A stretch of DNA of 64,000 nt from an uncultured Eudoraea sp. (GCF_947258525.1 NZ_CAMYIP010000079.1:65861-129860), one strand, 5' to 3'; counted from the first letter of the stretch, positions 25,986-35,327 are shown. Notes: generated by a model from the letters alone, not told the origin. Numbers and translations: made by a program.

Positions 25986-28951
25986 GCTGCGTAACTATCG
26001 ATCCCAATACTCCAAGTACAATTTGGGTAGGGTCGGGTGAAAATGTAGGTGGTCGTCATGTTGGTTATGGCGATGGCATATACTTAAGTAAAGACGACGG
26101 CAAGACATGGAAAAATATGGGTCTAAAGGAATCCGAACATATTTCCAAAATTCTGATTCATCCTGAAAATTCAAGTATCCTTTGGGTGGCAGTGCAAGGA
26201 CCGCTTTGGAGCAAAGGTGGAGAACGAGGGGTATACAAGTCAATTGATGGAGGTGCAAGCTGGAATAGAACTTTGGGAAATGAAGTATGGACAGGTGCTA
26301 CAGACCTACTTATTGATCCACGAAATCCCGATGTACTTTATGCTGCTACATGGGACAGGCACAGAACAGTGGCAGCCTACATGGGAGGAGGTCCTGGCTC
26401 TGGAATTCATAAAAGTACCGATGGCGGCGAAACCTGGGAAAAACTAAGTACGGGAATTCCAAAAGTAAAACTGGGCAAAATTGGCCTGGCCATGAATCCA
26501 TTTAATCCTGATATGATCTACGCAGCCATTGAATTAGAGCGACTTACAGGGGGTATCTTTGTTTCTACTAATGGAGGCCAGTCCTGGACCAAGGAATCCA
26601 ATACAGTTTCTGGAGGTACCGGCCCGCATTATTATCAGGAATTATATGCTTCTCCGCACAAAGAAGGCAGATTATACCTGATGAATAATTATGTAAAAAT
26701 ATCTGAAGATCACGGAAAAACATTCGTGAACATGAACGAAAAAGGGAAACATGTAGATAGCCATGCTATGGCTTTTAAAGCTTCTGACCCCAATTATGTA
26801 CTTTTTGGAACAGATGGCGGTTTATATGAAAGTTTTGACCATACCAAAACCTGGAAATTTATCGCTAACCTTCCGGTAACACAATATTACAAAGTAGCAG
26901 TAGATGATAGTGAACCATTTTACAATATCTATGGGGGAACCCAGGACAATGGGTCACATGGGGGTCCTTCCAGAACCCGAAATGAAGCGGGGATATTAAA
27001 TTCAGACTGGTGGATTACCCTAGGGGCTGATGGTCATCAATCTGCAACTGAACCCGGGAATCCGGATATTACTTACGGAGAGTTTCAGCAAGGCGTCCTA
27101 TGGCGTGTAGACCAAACTACCGGAGAAACGGTGTTTATTCAGCCTCAACCTTCGGCAGGTGAACCTGCTGAACGCTTTAACTGGGATGCACCTATTTTGG
27201 TAAGTCCGCACAAACCCACAAGACTTTATTTTGCTTCCCAACGTGTCTGGAAATCTGAGAACAGAGGAGATGAATGGCAGGCAATTTCTAAGGATCTTAC
27301 CAGAAATCAGGAACGTTTGGCCCTCCCTATCATGGGTGCAAAGCAAAGCTGGGACAATGCCTGGGATGTAAATGCCATGTCTAATTACAACACTATTACT
27401 TCTTTGGCTGAATCTCCAAAACAGGAAGGCTTGCTTTATGCCGGAACTGATGACGGAATCATACAGGTCTCAGAAGATGGAGGTGCTAATTGGCGAAAAG
27501 TAGAATTAGGCAGTATAAAAGGGGTGCCTTCCACGCCATTTGTAAACGATGTACGTGCAGACCTTTTTGATGTAAATATTGTTTATGCAGCTCTGGATAA
27601 TCATAAATACGGGGATTATAAGCCTTATTTATTGAGAAGCACGGATAAAGGCCGGACCTGGAGTTTAATGAATGGAAATTTTCCGAATCGTTTACTGACG
27701 TGGCGTTTGGTACAGGATCATGTTAACAAGGACCTGCTTTTTGCCGCAACAGAAAATGGCGTTTATTTTACCGCTAACGGAGGTGGCAACTGGAGTCAGC
27801 TAAAAGGAGGCATGCCAACAATTGCAATACGTGATATTACCATTCAAAGAAGGGAGAACGATTTGGTAGCAGCTTCTTTTGGGAGAGGTTTTTATATTCT
27901 TGATGATATTACACCCTTACGGGATTTTAACGCTGCTGTGAGGAATGCAGAAGCGACTCTTTTTGATGTGAAACCAGCTTATTGGTACGTACCCAAATCT
28001 GCACGCTATGCTCAGGGAAGCAATCAGTACGCGGCTAAAAACCCTGAATTCGGAGCAATTTTTACATATTATCTGAAGGATTCGCTCTCCTCGCTAAAGT
28101 CTGCACGAAAGTTGGCCGAAAAAGGAAAAGCTTCAGTCCCATTTCCGGGCTGGGATGCCTTGGAGGATGAGAAAGTACAACAACAGCCTAAGTTCTTGCT
28201 TACAGTTAAAGACAGCAAAGGACAGGTTGTTAATGTAGTGGAAGGAACCAATAAAAAGGGATTCAACCGTGTAAACTGGGCCCTTGATGTTGCGGATAGA
28301 GGAGGAGAAGATCTTGAGCCACCAAAAGAAACGGATGATTATTATAGTGATGCTGTTATGGTTACTCCCGGAGATTATTCGGTTGCCTTATCCAAGCTGG
28401 TAGATGGCCAGTTGGAGCAAGTGGGAGGCCCTAAAAGTTTTAGAGTGGTTCCTCTGTCTGAAGGAGCATTAAAAGGCGCTTCTTATGAAGAGATAGACGC
28501 TTTTAGAGTGGCCTATCATGCTTTTAAACAAGATTTGAAGGCAACTGGCGCAGTTTTAAAAGAAAGTTCCTTAAAAGTAGCCGCAATGCAGCGTGCTTTA
28601 GAAAAAGCGACATCTCCTTCTGCCGATCTGGTTCAAAAGTTACATGCGGCCAGAACGATGCTACAGGAGATGGATTCCAAAGTAAATGGAAATCCTGCTA
28701 AGAATGAAATAGGAGAAAGGAATGAACCAAGTCCAAATTCCGGAAATACTATTGGCCGTCGTGCCCTGACAAGCAGTACTTACGGACCAACGGCTAATCA
28801 TAAAGCCGCCTTTGGAGCTGCCCAGACTATGTTGCAAGGTATAAAAACAGAACTCAACGGGTTTGTAAAATCACAATTACCGTCACTTGAAGCTGAGTTA
28901 AAAGCAGCAGGAGCGCCATGGATAGAGGGTCAGGGATTGATTCAAAATTAA
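25871..28951 (+). CDS. VPS10/sortilin-like BNR-repeat (glycosyl-hydrolase-annotated) exoprotein, 5' end disrupted
   Basis: The open frame is about 1026 codons, with a nominal TTG start at 25871; recognisable protein begins at KTVNSGTTWSPIFD near 25922. Repeated Asp-box/BNR units follow (SKDDGKTWKN, KSIDGGASWNR, KSTDGGETWEK, VSTNGGQSWTK, VSEDGGANWRK), then a C-terminal region with PGDYSVALSK and a helical tail. Relatives are secreted beta-propellers annotated as sortilin-like or glycosyl hydrolases, mostly of unproven activity. The signal peptide lies in another frame at 25833, so secretion in the normal way is doubtful unless the frame is restored. A strong terminator follows at 28973. Confidence 0.8.
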   Translation: MPGISFKYPGSGNKRRPKTVNSGTTWSPIFDKETTYSIGCVTIDPNTPSTIWVGSGENVGGRHVGYGDGIYLSKDDGKTWKNMGLKESEHISKILIHPENSSILWVAVQGPLWSKGGERGVYKSIDGGASWNRTLGNEVWTGATDLLIDPRNPDVLYAATWDRHRTVAAYMGGGPGSGIHKSTDGGETWEKLSTGIPKVKLGKIGLAMNPFNPDMIYAAIELERLTGGIFVSTNGGQSWTKESNTVSGGTGPHYYQELYASPHKEGRLYLMNNYVKISEDHGKTFVNMNEKGKHVDSHAMAFKASDPNYVLFGTDGGLYESFDHTKTWKFIANLPVTQYYKVAVDDSEPFYNIYGGTQDNGSHGGPSRTRNEAGILNSDWWITLGADGHQSATEPGNPDITYGEFQQGVLWRVDQTTGETVFIQPQPSAGEPAERFNWDAPILVSPHKPTRLYFASQRVWKSENRGDEWQAISKDLTRNQERLALPIMGAKQSWDNAWDVNAMSNYNTITSLAESPKQEGLLYAGTDDGIIQVSEDGGANWRKVELGSIKGVPSTPFVNDVRADLFDVNIVYAALDNHKYGDYKPYLLRSTDKGRTWSLMNGNFPNRLLTWRLVQDHVNKDLLFAATENGVYFTANGGGNWSQLKGGMPTIAIRDITIQRRENDLVAASFGRGFYILDDITPLRDFNAAVRNAEATLFDVKPAYWYVPKSARYAQGSNQYAAKNPEFGAIFTYYLKDSLSSLKSARKLAEKGKASVPFPGWDALEDEKVQQQPKFLLTVKDSKGQVVNVVEGTNKKGFNRVNWALDVADRGGEDLEPPKETDDYYSDAVMVTPGDYSVALSKLVDGQLEQVGGPKSFRVVPLSEGALKGASYEEIDAFRVAYHAFKQDLKATGAVLKESSLKVAAMQRALEKATSPSADLVQKLHAARTMLQEMDSKVNGNPAKNEIGERNEPSPNSGNTIGRRALTSSTYGPTANHKAAFGAAQTMLQGIKTELNGFVKSQLPSLEAELKAAGAPWIEGQGLIQN

Positions 28952-28972
28952 AAATAATAACCTATAAAGCAG

Positions 28973-29006
28973 ACCCGCGAGTTTTTTCAATTCGCGGGTT
29001 TTTTTA
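28973..29006 (+). terminator. Rho-independent terminator after the VPS10-like gene
   Basis: Stem ACCCGCGA (28973-28980) / TCGCGGGT (28992-28999), 11-base loop, followed by T8. It lies 21 bases after the stop codon. Confidence 0.88.
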
Positions 29007-29086
29007 TATATATCAAAAGTCAGAGCAAGACTTTTTTAATTGGAATATTTTAGTAAATCAAGGGCATTTGAAAAGTGGTTGTATGC

Positions 29087-30298
29087 CTAAAACGGACTTT
29101 GGACGCCCTTTTTGGAAAGAAAAAAATAGGCTAAAACCATAAATGAGATCAACCCACAGACCAAAAAACCAATAAACATGGGAAGTACACTGTCTATAAC
29201 AAATTTACCGATATAAGCGCTTATAGCTACACCCATTATAGTAGCAATAAAACCGGTTATGGCAGCCCCTATACCTGCAATATGGCCCACAGGCTCCATG
29301 GCAATGGAGCGAAGGTTCCCAAAAAGAAATCCAAGAGCGAAGAACTGCAATGCGAAAAAGAGGAGTAGTACTCCAAAAGGAGGGTTACTTTTACCAGCAA
29401 ATAGTACAATATAGAGTAGGGATATTAGCACATAGGATGCCATAGAAACAGTTACCAATCTCAACATGCCATATCGCAAAACCAGTGTTCCATTAAGCAG
29501 GGTAGCGGTGCCAATAGTTATTGCAAGGGCAGCGAAAATATAAGGGAAAGCTTCCTTCAGGGCGTATTGCTCCTGGAAAATCTGCTGCGAAGTACTCAGG
29601 TAAACCAAAAAGGAACCTGTAATAAAACCCCAGATGATAGTAAATAACATTGTTTGCCGGTAATTAAGTAATTCCTTGTAACCACTAACAAAGACACTGC
29701 CACGAAATGAAGTTCTTTTGCGGGGAACAAGCGTTTCCGGTTGTCTTTTCCAGAACCAGACAGCGACCAGAATTCCAAATACTACCTGGACATGAAAAAT
29801 GGCCTTCCAACCGTAGAAATCCAGGATCCATTTTCCCAAAGCCGGAGCAATTATGGGTACGAGAATAAAGACAACAGTCACAAAAGACATTATCCTGGCC
29901 ATATAATTCCCACTGTACTTATCACGAATCATCGCTATGCTAATGGTTCTCGGAGCAGAAAGGGCAAAACCCTGTAAGACACGACCCGTAATCATTATCT
30001 CCAGACTGTTGGCATAAACACATATGAGGCTGGCAAAAATAAAGAGTCCAAATCCCATAAAAACTACAGGTTTCCGACCCAAACTATCTGAAATTGGTCC
30101 GAACAAAAGCGGGCCGGTTCCCAGACCCAAAAAGAAAAGTAAAATGAGCAATTGATTATGTGCCGGGTTAGTAACACCTACTGCATTTCCAATAATATCC
30201 AGTGCAGGCAATAGCGCATCCAATGCCAAAGCAGCAATGGACATAAGAGCTGCCATAAGGGCGACAAATTCTAACTGGGATTGCACTTTTTTTACCAT
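29087..30298 (-). CDS. Bcr/CflA-type MFS multidrug efflux transporter
   Basis: 403 aa from the ATG at 30298; six extra codons to 30316 (MMYFCR) are unlikely. Twelve membrane spans. MFS motif A is seen as GPISDSLGRKPVV. The N-terminal LALDALLPALDIIG and GRVLQGFALSAPRTISIAMIRD fit the Bcr/CflA drug:H+ antiporter group (TIGR00710-like), which has conserved DMYLPALP and RxxQG segments. It exports bicyclomycin-, sulfonamide- or chloramphenicol-like compounds in relatives; the substrate here is unknown. Confidence 0.92.
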   Translation of the reverse strand: MVKKVQSQLEFVALMAALMSIAALALDALLPALDIIGNAVGVTNPAHNQLLILLFFLGLGTGPLLFGPISDSLGRKPVVFMGFGLFIFASLICVYANSLEIMITGRVLQGFALSAPRTISIAMIRDKYSGNYMARIMSFVTVVFILVPIIAPALGKWILDFYGWKAIFHVQVVFGILVAVWFWKRQPETLVPRKRTSFRGSVFVSGYKELLNYRQTMLFTIIWGFITGSFLVYLSTSQQIFQEQYALKEAFPYIFAALAITIGTATLLNGTLVLRYGMLRLVTVSMASYVLISLLYIVLFAGKSNPPFGVLLLFFALQFFALGFLFGNLRSIAMEPVGHIAGIGAAITGFIATIMGVAISAYIGKFVIDSVLPMFIGFLVCGLISFMVLAYFFLSKKGVQSPF

Positions 30299-30377
30299 CC
30301 GGCAAAAGTACATCAAACCAAAGAAAGAAACTTAGCTAATTAGAAGGATCTGATGAAGAAATGTTTGGGAAGTTTTT

Positions 30378-30515
30378 TTAGAATAGCTCAAAAACATAAC
30401 CCAGCAGCCAATAGAGTATTATAAATACAAAAATGGTTCCAAAGCAGCCACATTTTCCGCCTCCTATTTTTTTGGCGCCAATGGCCGCAAGTATTGCTCT
30501 GACTAAGTTTTTCAT
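30378..30515 (-). CDS. Very small membrane protein (45 aa)
   Basis: ATG at 30515, stop at 30378. It has a basic N-terminus (MKNLVRAILAAIGAKKIGGG), then KCGCFGTIFVFIILYWLL..., a single membrane span after a CxC pair. The amphipathic-then-hydrophobic layout, a GGG turn and polar ends look like a real short gene rather than chance. It lies in a row with the 62 aa membrane protein upstream. Function unknown. Confidence 0.65.
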   Translation of the reverse strand: MKNLVRAILAAIGAKKIGGGKCGCFGTIFVFIILYWLLGYVFELF

Positions 30516-30557
30516 ATGGCTTCAAATTTGTATTGAAGAAGATACGAAAATTCGCAT

Positions 30558-30746
30558 TTATAATTCAAGATGTTTCAATACTTCGTAGACAATAAATGCC
30601 GGCCATAAAAGAGCTTTAATAAATCCTATCACCCCGGCCCAAAAGCTAGTGGCCATTTGAATGTAATATACAGCAGCGCCTAATAATCCCAATCCGTATA
30701 CTGCATTAGAAGCCTGGTTTGTGTGGGTAATGTTTTTCGTGGACAT
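30558..30746 (-). CDS. Small two-span membrane protein (62 aa)
   Basis: MSTKNITHTNQASNAVYGLG, then LLGAAVYYIQMATSFWAGVIGF and ALLWPAFIVYEVLK: two hydrophobic spans with a short loop. It resembles small conserved membrane proteins of flavobacteria with no assigned function. It is 42 bases upstream of the 45 aa gene, probably in the same transcript. Confidence 0.75.
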   Translation of the reverse strand: MSTKNITHTNQASNAVYGLGLLGAAVYYIQMATSFWAGVIGFIKALLWPAFIVYEVLKHLEL

Positions 30747-30897
30747 AATTTTATCATTTTAGACAACAAAATTCCACTGCCTAATTAGGATCACCTATGA
30801 TATATGTCAGTTTCGTTATTTAAGCATAAAGATGGGCGCTGAAAGAAGAAGAAATCTGAATAAGTCGTACATTTAGAAAGCAATAAGTTACAGCAGG

Positions 30898-31266
30898 ATG
30901 AAGATTAGGATTTTAGGAAATTCAGTACGTTTCAGGCTTACCCGTACAGAAGTAAATACCCTTTGTGCCAAAGGGTATATAGAGAATCAAACAAAATTTA
31001 ATACCGATGTTTTTACCTATGCGGTTCGATTAGTGGCTAATTCAGAAAAACTTGATGCACAATTCAGGGACAATACCATTACATTAAACCTACCTCAATC
31101 GCTGGGTAGTAATTGGCATCTCACAGAACGGGTAGGATTTAGTGAAACTATCGATATTAAAGACAATGGCGGTTTGTCACTCCTGTTAGAAAAAGATTTT
31201 ACCTGCCTGGATGAGCGTCAGGAGGATCAGTCCGACAACTACCCAAACCCTAAAGCATTACTTTAA
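30898..31266 (+). CDS. DUF7009 family protein
   Basis: 122 aa starting MKIRILGNSVRFRLTRTEVN, the characteristic opening of this family. The middle is beta-rich (FTYAVRLVANSEKLDAQF, NTITLNLPQSLGSNWHL) and the end is acidic (LLLEKDFTCLDERQED). It is the close upstream neighbour of the FdhF/YdeP molybdoenzyme (4-base gap), so it may help its maturation or assembly. No signal peptide. Confidence 0.82.
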   Translation: MKIRILGNSVRFRLTRTEVNTLCAKGYIENQTKFNTDVFTYAVRLVANSEKLDAQFRDNTITLNLPQSLGSNWHLTERVGFSETIDIKDNGGLSLLLEKDFTCLDERQEDQSDNYPNPKALL

Positions 31267-31270
31267 TCAG

Positions 31271-33586
31271 ATGAAGGAAAACAATTCTAAAAGAAATGTT
31301 TGTGTTAGAGGACCGGATGCATTTTCAGATCTCAAAATAACTGATCCTAAACCCTTTGCTGCAGGGAAAGAAGGGATTACTGCCGCAATGAAACACAGCT
31401 TCAAAGAAATGGGGGTTTTTAGAGCTATGACTACTTTGGTGCATATGAATCAGAAAGATGGTTTTGATTGTCCCAGTTGTGCATGGCCAGATCCGGAAAA
31501 GCCATCCAGACTAGGGGAGTACTGTGAAAACGGTGCTAAGGCTTTGGCCGATGAGGCTACAAACTCAACTATTGGAGCAGAGTTCTTTGCAAGATTTTCC
31601 GTAGAAGAATTGTCACTAAAAACCGATTATGAACTAAACTCCCTGGGTAGGTTAACGGAACCTATGGTTTTAAGGCAAGGGAGAATACATTATGAACCTA
31701 TTTTATGGAAAGAGGCCTTTACACTTATTGCAGATAACCTTCATAATCTAGAAAGCCCTAACGAAGCTATTTTCTATACATCCGGACGTTCAAGCAATGA
31801 AGCGGCATTTTTATATGGTTTGTTTGCCAGGGCCTTTGGAACAAATAATTTACCCGATTGTTCCAATATGTGTCATGAATCCAGTGGTGTAGCACTTTCA
31901 GAAACTCTTGGAATAGGAAAAGGTTCTGTAAAACTCGAAGATCTATATAGAGCGGAAGTGATCATTGTAGCCGGACAAAACCCCGGAACAAATCATCCCC
32001 GGATGCTTTCGGCTTTAGAGAAATGCAAGGAAAACGGCGGTTATATTATTAGTATCAACCCTCTTGAAGAATCTGGACTGATGAATTTTAAAAATCCCCA
32101 ACGTTTAAAAGGTTTATTGGGTTCAGGAGAACAGATAACAGACCTTCACCTCCCGGTAAAAATAAATCAGGATATCCCCTTGATAAAGCTAATCCTAAAA
32201 AAACTGGCTGCACTGGACGAGTTAGAGGGTAATATCTTTGATACTGACTTTATTGAGGAATATACAATAGGAGCAGAGGCCTTATTAAAAGATTTGGAAT
32301 CTTATTCTGCGAAAGAACTATTAAAATTATGCGGTGTGCCCATGGAAAAAGTGGATGCCGCTGTAAAAATATTAGCTGAGAAACAGAAAATAATAGTTTG
32401 TTGGGCTATGGGACTAACCCAGCACAAGAATGGGGTAGAAACCATCAGAGAATATGTAAATCTTTTATTGCTAAAGGGAGCTATTGGCAAGCCTTTTAGT
32501 GGTACATGTCCGGTAAGAGGCCATAGTAACGTCCAGGGAGACAGGAGTGTAGGCATTATGCATTATGTGGACAAGAGTTTTAATAAGCGTATTGAAACTC
32601 ATTTGGGATTTACACCACCTGCCGAAGCCGGTCTAGATGTAGTAGGAGCAATGCAGGCAATGCATGAAGGAAAAGGTAAAATATTTATAGCCCTTGGGGG
32701 AAATTTTTTAATGGCAGCATCAGATACCGATTATACGGCTGAAGCTTTGCAAAAGTGTGAACTTACGGTGCAGGTGAGCACCAAATTAAACCGAAGTCAC
32801 CTTGTTACCGGTAAAACAGCATTGATTTTGCCCACTTACGGACGTTCTGAAAAGGAACAGGGTAATAATCGCTTTGTAACCGTAGAAAACAGCATGGGAC
32901 GAGTGCGCAGATCAAAAGGAGTCTTAAAAGCTGCATCTGACCATTTGAAAAGTGAACCGGAACTAATTGCAAGTCTCGCGGATAATTATTTTAAGGGAGA
33001 TCATGCGGTGGATTGGAAGCATTTGGGAACTGACTACAGTAAGATCAGGGAAATGATAGATAAGGTGGCAAAAGGCTTTGAAAATACTGAATCAAGAGCT
33101 AATGGAGTGGGTTACTATCTACCAAATAATGTTAGAGAACGGGATTTTAGCAAGTTACCCAATGGTAAAGCCAGAATAACAATAAACAAACTGCCGGAAC
33201 ATACCTTGAAAGCTGATGAATTTATGCTTATGACTATTCGGTCTCACGACCAGTTTAATACCACCATATATGGTATGGACGACAGATACCGGGGGGTATA
33301 TAATGAAAGAAGGATAGTGTTTATGAATCCGGATGATATGGTAGAAAATGGTTTGGAGAAAATGGAGATTGTAAATCTGAACAGTACGTACGATGCCAAG
33401 ACCAGAACAGCTTACAATTTTAAGGTTTTGCCTTATAAAATTCCAAGGGGTAATTTGGCAGCCTATTTTCCGGAGACTAATGCATTGGTACCTTATAATC
33501 ACTTTGCGGATAGAAGTCGGACCCCGATTAGTAAATCCATCAGAGTGAGGGTTTGTAAACCGAAAACGCTTAAAAAACTAATATAG
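31271..33586 (+). CDS. FdhF/YdeP-family molybdopterin oxidoreductase
   Basis: 771 aa from the ATG at 31271; the in-frame start at 31211 lies inside the DUF7009 gene. GFDCPSCAWPDPEKPSRLGEYCENGAKALADE is the N-terminal signature of YdeP-like enzymes (TIGR01701), given here in part: CPSCAWPD at about residue 68. Further marks are FYTSGRSSNEAAFLYGLFAR, NLPDCSNMCHESSG, AGQNPGTNHPRM and a C-terminal MopB-binding beta-barrel (FMLMTIRSHDQFNTTIYG). It binds bis-molybdopterin guanine dinucleotide. There is no N-terminal 4Fe-4S CxxCxxxC...C set and no twin-arginine signal, so it is cytosolic. The substrate is unproven; E. coli YdeP is linked to acid resistance. Confidence 0.9.
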   Translation: MKENNSKRNVCVRGPDAFSDLKITDPKPFAAGKEGITAAMKHSFKEMGVFRAMTTLVHMNQKDGFDCPSCAWPDPEKPSRLGEYCENGAKALADEATNSTIGAEFFARFSVEELSLKTDYELNSLGRLTEPMVLRQGRIHYEPILWKEAFTLIADNLHNLESPNEAIFYTSGRSSNEAAFLYGLFARAFGTNNLPDCSNMCHESSGVALSETLGIGKGSVKLEDLYRAEVIIVAGQNPGTNHPRMLSALEKCKENGGYIISINPLEESGLMNFKNPQRLKGLLGSGEQITDLHLPVKINQDIPLIKLILKKLAALDELEGNIFDTDFIEEYTIGAEALLKDLESYSAKELLKLCGVPMEKVDAAVKILAEKQKIIVCWAMGLTQHKNGVETIREYVNLLLLKGAIGKPFSGTCPVRGHSNVQGDRSVGIMHYVDKSFNKRIETHLGFTPPAEAGLDVVGAMQAMHEGKGKIFIALGGNFLMAASDTDYTAEALQKCELTVQVSTKLNRSHLVTGKTALILPTYGRSEKEQGNNRFVTVENSMGRVRRSKGVLKAASDHLKSEPELIASLADNYFKGDHAVDWKHLGTDYSKIREMIDKVAKGFENTESRANGVGYYLPNNVRERDFSKLPNGKARITINKLPEHTLKADEFMLMTIRSHDQFNTTIYGMDDRYRGVYNERRIVFMNPDDMVENGLEKMEIVNLNSTYDAKTRTAYNFKVLPYKIPRGNLAAYFPETNALVPYNHFADRSRTPISKSIRVRVCKPKTLKKLI

Positions 33587-33705
33587 GAGCATAAGTGATG
33601 TATAGTAATAACGAGTTATTGATCGAATAAAATGTTCCTTAAACACCCTCTTATGGTTTGTTAAGGAAAATGACTTAATTTGGGTTTGAATAGGAGACAC
33701 TTAAA

Positions 33706-34035
33706 ATGAAAAAAATTCCATTACTTTTGCTTTGTGCGGGCATGTATTTCTTTGGCGCCAATGATCTTATTGCACAGCAAAGCCCTCAAAAACATGCCAA
33801 ATTACAGGACGAAGAGGACAAGGGACCTGCACTGTTTAAATTTGAACCCGATTATCTGGCTGCCGAGGAGGCACGACGAAAAGAAATACTTCTGATGAGG
33901 ACTTTAATAGATTCGATGGATATCTCGGAGGGTAAGCGGCAAAGGCTTGTACGGGATCTTTACAGGAATAAGGATTCCAAACTCCTTACCAAAATTTTAT
34001 TGGCAAATAACAAATTTGAAGAATTGGAGGACTAA
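33706..34035 (+). CDS. Small secreted protein of unknown function, paralogue of the one at 23234
   Basis: 109 aa with signal peptide MKKIPLLLLCAGMYFFGAND..., cleavage near LIAQQ. The mature part is charged. The end, RTLIDSMDISEGKRQRLVRD followed by LYR and FEELED, matches the tail of the protein encoded at 23234-23593 (IDTLNIS.RKRRRLLKELYR ... FEEL). It is 5 bases upstream of the BNR-like lipoprotein and so probably in the same operon. A GGAG ribosome-binding sequence precedes the ATG. Confidence 0.8.
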   Translation: MKKIPLLLLCAGMYFFGANDLIAQQSPQKHAKLQDEEDKGPALFKFEPDYLAAEEARRKEILLMRTLIDSMDISEGKRQRLVRDLYRNKDSKLLTKILLANNKFEELED

Positions 34036-34040
34036 CGTAT

Positions 34041-35258
34041 ATGAAAAATGGCACCTTTTATGCTCTGTTAAGTTTCTTCATTATACTGTTGTCGTGTGGC
34101 GAAAAAGTTAAAAATAAAATTAAGAAGGTTCATTATATTGATTCTCCTGCAGCAGAGAATAGTTCTTTGCCCAATTTGTTTTCTTCCAAAGAAAAGACGC
34201 TGATGTCCTGGATTGAAATGAGGGAGGATACCATAGCCATCTTGTTCTATGCTGAACTCAAAAATGGAGAATGGCAGACACCAAACGAAATAATAAGGGG
34301 TGCGGACTGGTTTGTGAATTGGGCCGATTTTCCTATGATTACTGAAAATGAAGGGCATTTAATGTCGCATGTACTTAAGAAAACTTCTTCGGATACATAT
34401 TCGTATGATATAAAACTCAATGTAATTCCAAAAGATTCCACGGATTGGATCACTGATTTACCCCTGCACACAGACGAAACACCAACGGAACATGGATTTG
34501 TAACGGCTTTACCCTACAAAGAAGACTCCTTTTTTATAAGCTGGCTCGATGGGCGCAATTCTCAGGAAAAAGTAGACGGTTCCAGGGGTGCTATGGCCCT
34601 TAGGGCAGCTGAAGTTTCAGCATATGGACAAGTGGGTAATGAAATCGAATTGGATTCTAGAACCTGCGATTGCTGCCAGACCACTGCTGTTATAACGCAC
34701 AACGGCCCTGTAGTAATTTACAGGGATCGCTCAGAGGAAGAAATAAGGGATATAAGTATTGTAAGGAATGTGGCAGGTAAATGGACTTCTCCTAAGACAA
34801 TATATCCTGATAACTGGTTGATAAAAGGATGCCCCGTTAATGGGCCTAAGGCAGCAAATTTAGGCAATAACCTGGCTGTAGCATGGTTTACAGCCGCCAT
34901 AGACCAACCAAAGGTAAACCTGGTATTTTCTAAAGATGGAGGGGTTAGTTTTGATAATCCTATCCAAATAAATGATGCCACTGCAATAGGCAGGGTAGAT
35001 GTTTTATTATTGAAGAAGGGGATCGCCATTGTAAGCTGGATGCAAATGGAAGATAAAGGTGCAGTGTTAAAAGCAGTAAAAGTAGACAGCTCCGGAAACA
35101 GGGGAGAACCAGTTTTAATTGCCAGGCTGGAAGGTTCTCGCAGTACCGGTTTCCCGCAAATGGAATTGGTTGATGACAATGTTTATTTTGCATGGACACT
35201 TGTATCGGAGGCGGGAAGCAGTGTTAAAACAGCCTATATTAATTCAGACCAGTTCTAG
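34041..35258 (+). CDS. Sialidase/BNR-like lipoprotein with CDCCQT motif
   Basis: 405 aa. Lipoprotein signal MKNGTFYALLSFFIILLSCG with lipobox at Cys19. The rest looks like a beta-propeller (LMSWIEMREDTIAILFY, FFISWLDGRNSQEK, LVFSKDGGVSFDNPIQI), often annotated exo-alpha-sialidase by fold. A cysteine cluster CDCCQT at residues 209-214 stands out; it could bind metal or heme or form disulfides. No sialidase RIP motif or clear catalytic residues are seen, so glycosidase activity is not claimed. It follows the small secreted protein by 5 bases. Confidence 0.82.
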   Translation: MKNGTFYALLSFFIILLSCGEKVKNKIKKVHYIDSPAAENSSLPNLFSSKEKTLMSWIEMREDTIAILFYAELKNGEWQTPNEIIRGADWFVNWADFPMITENEGHLMSHVLKKTSSDTYSYDIKLNVIPKDSTDWITDLPLHTDETPTEHGFVTALPYKEDSFFISWLDGRNSQEKVDGSRGAMALRAAEVSAYGQVGNEIELDSRTCDCCQTTAVITHNGPVVIYRDRSEEEIRDISIVRNVAGKWTSPKTIYPDNWLIKGCPVNGPKAANLGNNLAVAWFTAAIDQPKVNLVFSKDGGVSFDNPIQINDATAIGRVDVLLLKKGIAIVSWMQMEDKGAVLKAVKVDSSGNRGEPVLIARLEGSRSTGFPQMELVDDNVYFAWTLVSEAGSSVKTAYINSDQF

Positions 35259-35314
35259 TAACCTACCATGAAACAATAGAGTAATTGGATTTAAGGTAAC
35301 AGCACCACATCACT

Positions 35315-35322
35315 TATCTTTG
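35315..35322 (+). promoter_or_regulatory. TATCTTTG -7 box before the EamA gene
   Basis: TATCTTTG matches TAnnTTTG exactly, only 5 bases before the ATG at 35328, implying a very short or leaderless mRNA. No TTG -33 box is at the usual spacing. Confidence 0.35.
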
Positions 35323-35327
35323 CTCTT

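Noticed and set aside
33635..33668. Hairpin TTCCTTAA/TTAAGGAA as terminator of the FdhF gene
   Set aside because: No T-run follows the stem, so it does not qualify as an intrinsic terminator; it may still be a regulatory structure.
34041..35258. Active exo-sialidase
   Set aside because: No RIP motif or catalytic Arg triad could be seen; only the propeller-like fold supports the name.
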